A stretch of DNA of 6,719 nucleotides from Thermomicrobiaceae bacterium (lineage in GTDB: Bacteria > Chloroflexota > Chloroflexia > Thermomicrobiales > Thermomicrobiaceae), in the NCBI GenBank assembly GCA_007123655.1, contig SKKR01000078.1, positions 1-6,719 on the forward strand, read 5' to 3'. The notes beneath the pieces are model-generated. The model searched no databases, was not told the DNA's origin, and was given only the letters and a program-made list of their open reading frames with translations. A program made the position numbers and the translations under genes. Within the stretch, counting starts at the first letter, position 1. Every line of letters starts with the position of its first letter. Positions 5,120-6,719 of this stretch are shown one piece after another.

Positions 5120-6719
5120 CTATCGCAGGTAGGCGCCAGGATCCTGATATACACCGTGGTACGCAATTACGAAGTGTACGTGTGGGCCGGTCGAGAAGCC
5201 AGTGCTTCCCATAGGTCCGATGTATTGACCCTGAGAAACCGACTGCCCGACGCGCACAGGCGGATGCTCCGCCAGGTGCCCGTACCAGGTCACGTACCCA
5301 TTGCCGTGATCGATGGCAACGGCGTATCCCAGTCCGTAATTGTTCCATCCAGCGAAGGACACTGTCCCGGCGTCGGCGGACCAGACCTCAGTATACGGCC
5401 GGTTGGCGATATCCCACCCGTTGTGAGCGGAGTGAAAGTACTGCGTGATCACCCCGGTCGTCGGCCAGATGAAGCTCCCGGAGCCGCGCGTGGCCGGCGG
5501 CGGCTGCGGGGCGGGCTCGGGTTCCGGCTCGGGCGCGGCGGATGATGTTGCCGGCTCGGCCTGTACCGATTCGACCTGCTGTGGTTGCGCCGCGACCACC
5601 GGTTCCGGTTCCGGCGCAGGTTCCGGCGGCGCGGGAGGCGCGCCCCCGGGGATCATTATTGACTGGCCGGGAATCAGCGATCCATCGGCGCCCAGCCCGT
5701 TGGCGGGCCAGTCGCGGATTGCCGACGGGTCAACACCGTACTCCTCAGCCAGGCTCTCGACCGTGTCGTCCTCGTCCACCCGTGCCAGTACGCCGTCCGT
5801 CGGCGGGATGGCCAGTTGCTGCCCCGGGCGGATCATATCCGAGTTCGGCAGGCTGTTGGCCCAGAGGATCGTCTGGGAGCGAAGGCCGTACCGCTCCGCG
5901 ATCTGCCAGAGCTGGTCTCCTTCTCGCACGTTGTAGAAGATAACTTCGTCCCGTGCCGGCATTGTGCCGCCGGGAACCATGATCAGCCGGTTTGGAACCA
6001 GATCCGCGGAATGCTCTACGCCATTCGGCTCGTAGCCGGTGATCACGTCCGCGGTTACGTCATACCGCTCGGCGATGTTCTCCAGCGTGTCACCATCGCT
6101 CACGATATGGAGCATTCCGTCTGTCGGCGGAACTCGCAGTTGCATCCCGGACGGAAGCTGGTGGTGAGGATCGCGGACATCGTTTGCCCAGAGCAGCGCC
6201 TCCGCGCTGATCCCGGTTTCCGCAGCGATACCGGCGATCGTTTCTCCGGCACCCGTGACGTAGGTTTCAAGCTCCAGCTGTTGTGTTGTGACCGCCATGG
6301 AGCCGGCGGAGAGGTAGCCGTCAAACACGCTCTCCGCGGTGGATGCCACCAGGCCGCGTGTTGTCGTCGAAGGTTCCTGCTGCAGTTGCTGCTCGAACGG
6401 GTCACCGCTCAGCGGCTGGCTCACCGTCTGGATGCTGTCCGTCCCGCCGGGCATAGCAACCGAAAAGTCCGATTGCCAGAAGCCGCCGCCAAGGACCATG
6501 GAAATCGCCAGCGCGATGACCGCGAGATGCGGCACACGCTGGTAGATCGGATCCCCACCGGAGCGGTGTGAGCCCGGCCAGGGCGCGCCCCCGACACTGG
6601 AAGACGAGCAGGTGGATTCAGCTCCGTTTGGTGCCGCGGTCTCGCTCGTCAGCTGGCTGAGATCTGGAAGTTCATCAGTATCGCCGGAGACCTCGTGCGG
6701 GACGTTGTGACGGGATTCG
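5120..6719 (-). CDS. Membrane-anchored LysM / M23 peptidoglycan endopeptidase, 5' end beyond window
   Basis: From the internal GTG at 6535 the protein has 471 residues (numbering below). A hydrophobic helix (4-19) is followed by a spacer, four LysM domains (about 89-136, 141-187, 198-244, 249-295) that bind glycan chains, a Pro/Glu/Ala-rich linker (299-350), and a C-terminal M23 (LytM-like) domain (352-471). The zinc site is complete: His371 and Asp375 in HNGWD, and His454 in PHVHF; His420 (YGHL) and His452 are the other catalytic histidines. It should cut peptidoglycan peptide bridges outside the membrane. The frame has no stop from 6535 to the edge, adding 61 codons (hydrophilic, with acidic and Ser-rich stretches). 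No Shine-Dalgarno precedes the GTG and MPHLAVIAL lacks the basic start of a signal peptide, so I infer a start outside the window and an N-in membrane anchor. The alternative is a 471-residue secreted form. Confidence 0.9.
   Translation of the reverse strand, partial: ESRHNVPHEVSGDTDELPDLSQLTSETAAPNGAESTCSSSSVGGAPWPGSHRSGGDPIYQRVPHLAVIALAISMVLGGGFWQSDFSVAMPGGTDSIQTVSQPLSGDPFEQQLQQEPSTTTRGLVASTAESVFDGYLSAGSMAVTTQQLELETYVTGAGETIAGIAAETGISAEALLWANDVRDPHHQLPSGMQLRVPPTDGMLHIVSDGDTLENIAERYDVTADVITGYEPNGVEHSADLVPNRLIMVPGGTMPARDEVIFYNVREGDQLWQIAERYGLRSQTILWANSLPNSDMIRPGQQLAIPPTDGVLARVDEDDTVESLAEEYGVDPSAIRDWPANGLGADGSLIPGQSIMIPGGAPPAPPEPAPEPEPVVAAQPQQVESVQAEPATSSAAPEPEPEPAPQPPPATRGSGSFIWPTTGVITQYFHSAHNGWDIANRPYTEVWSADAGTVSFAGWNNYGLGYAVAIDHGNGYVTWYGHLAEHPPVRVGQSVSQGQYIGPMGSTGFSTGPHVHFVIAYHGVYQDPGAYLR
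5642..6271 (-). repeat. Internal duplication of a two-LysM unit
   Basis: The four LysM domains alternate in type. Domains 1 and 3 share LWAN and end in PPTDG; domains 2 and 4 share a Pro/Ala-Asn-Gly stretch and end in MVPGG or MIPGG. The unit at 5966-6271 (LysM1+2) thus matches that at 5642-5947 (LysM3+4), a period of 108 codons. At DNA level ccgtccgtcggcgg (5793-5806) and ccgtctgtcggcgg (6117-6130) differ at one base and lie exactly 324 bases apart. Confidence 0.75.

Noticed and set aside
5445..5936. Gly/Ser-rich plus-strand frame suggestive of a repetitive protein
   Set aside because: The GSGSG pattern is the reverse reading of the Pro/Glu-rich linker codons of the M23 protein.
5816..6571. 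Plus-strand open frame of 251 codons opposite the LysM/M23 gene
   Set aside because: It is antisense to clear LysM domains with intact spacing and has no recognisable domain or supporting start signal.

Overview
The window reads as a high-GC (roughly 60%) bacterial chromosome segment in which every gene I can support lies on the minus strand. The set mreB, mreC, murT, gatD behind a LysM/M23 wall peptidase, together with the style of the proteins (MurT with a Cys4 ribbon, GatD with Cys94, GTG starts, long PEP-rich linkers), suggests a member of the Chloroflexota, perhaps Thermomicrobia (Sphaerobacter/Nitrolancea-like). That placement is an inference from protein style and cannot be confirmed without a search.

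Layout in transcription order (right to left). 6719-5120: a membrane-anchored peptidase with four LysM domains and an intact M23 zinc endopeptidase domain. Its frame stays open to the right window edge, so the true start is probably outside. 5119-4942: a leader region with an extended -10 promoter candidate, an 8-bp perfect hairpin and a seven-residue upstream ORF that overlaps the next start. 4941-3877: mreB. 3837-2998: mreC. 3001-1607: murT, overlapping mreC by 4 bases. 1581-853: gatD. 852-445: a non-coding stretch packed with inverted repeats and hairpins. 444-115: a small ArsR-type regulator with a promoter that would give a leaderless mRNA. 122-1: the first 40 codons of an SRPBCC/AHSA1 protein, overlapping the regulator by 8 bases.

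How the genes fit together: MreB and MreC form the scaffold that directs lateral wall synthesis. MurT-GatD amidates the D-glutamate of lipid II, the substrate for that synthesis. The M23 protein would cut peptide cross-links so that new strands can be inserted. The window therefore holds a compact wall-elongation and precursor-modification cluster, with murT-gatD in the place where mreD usually follows mreC. The regulator/SRPBCC pair at the left end is a separate transcription unit.

No wholly new system is evident. The points most worth a second look are the repeat island at 501-741, the coupling of mreC to murT-gatD, the A-B-A-B duplication of LysM pairs, the unresolved N-terminus of the peptidase, and the leaderless regulator promoter.
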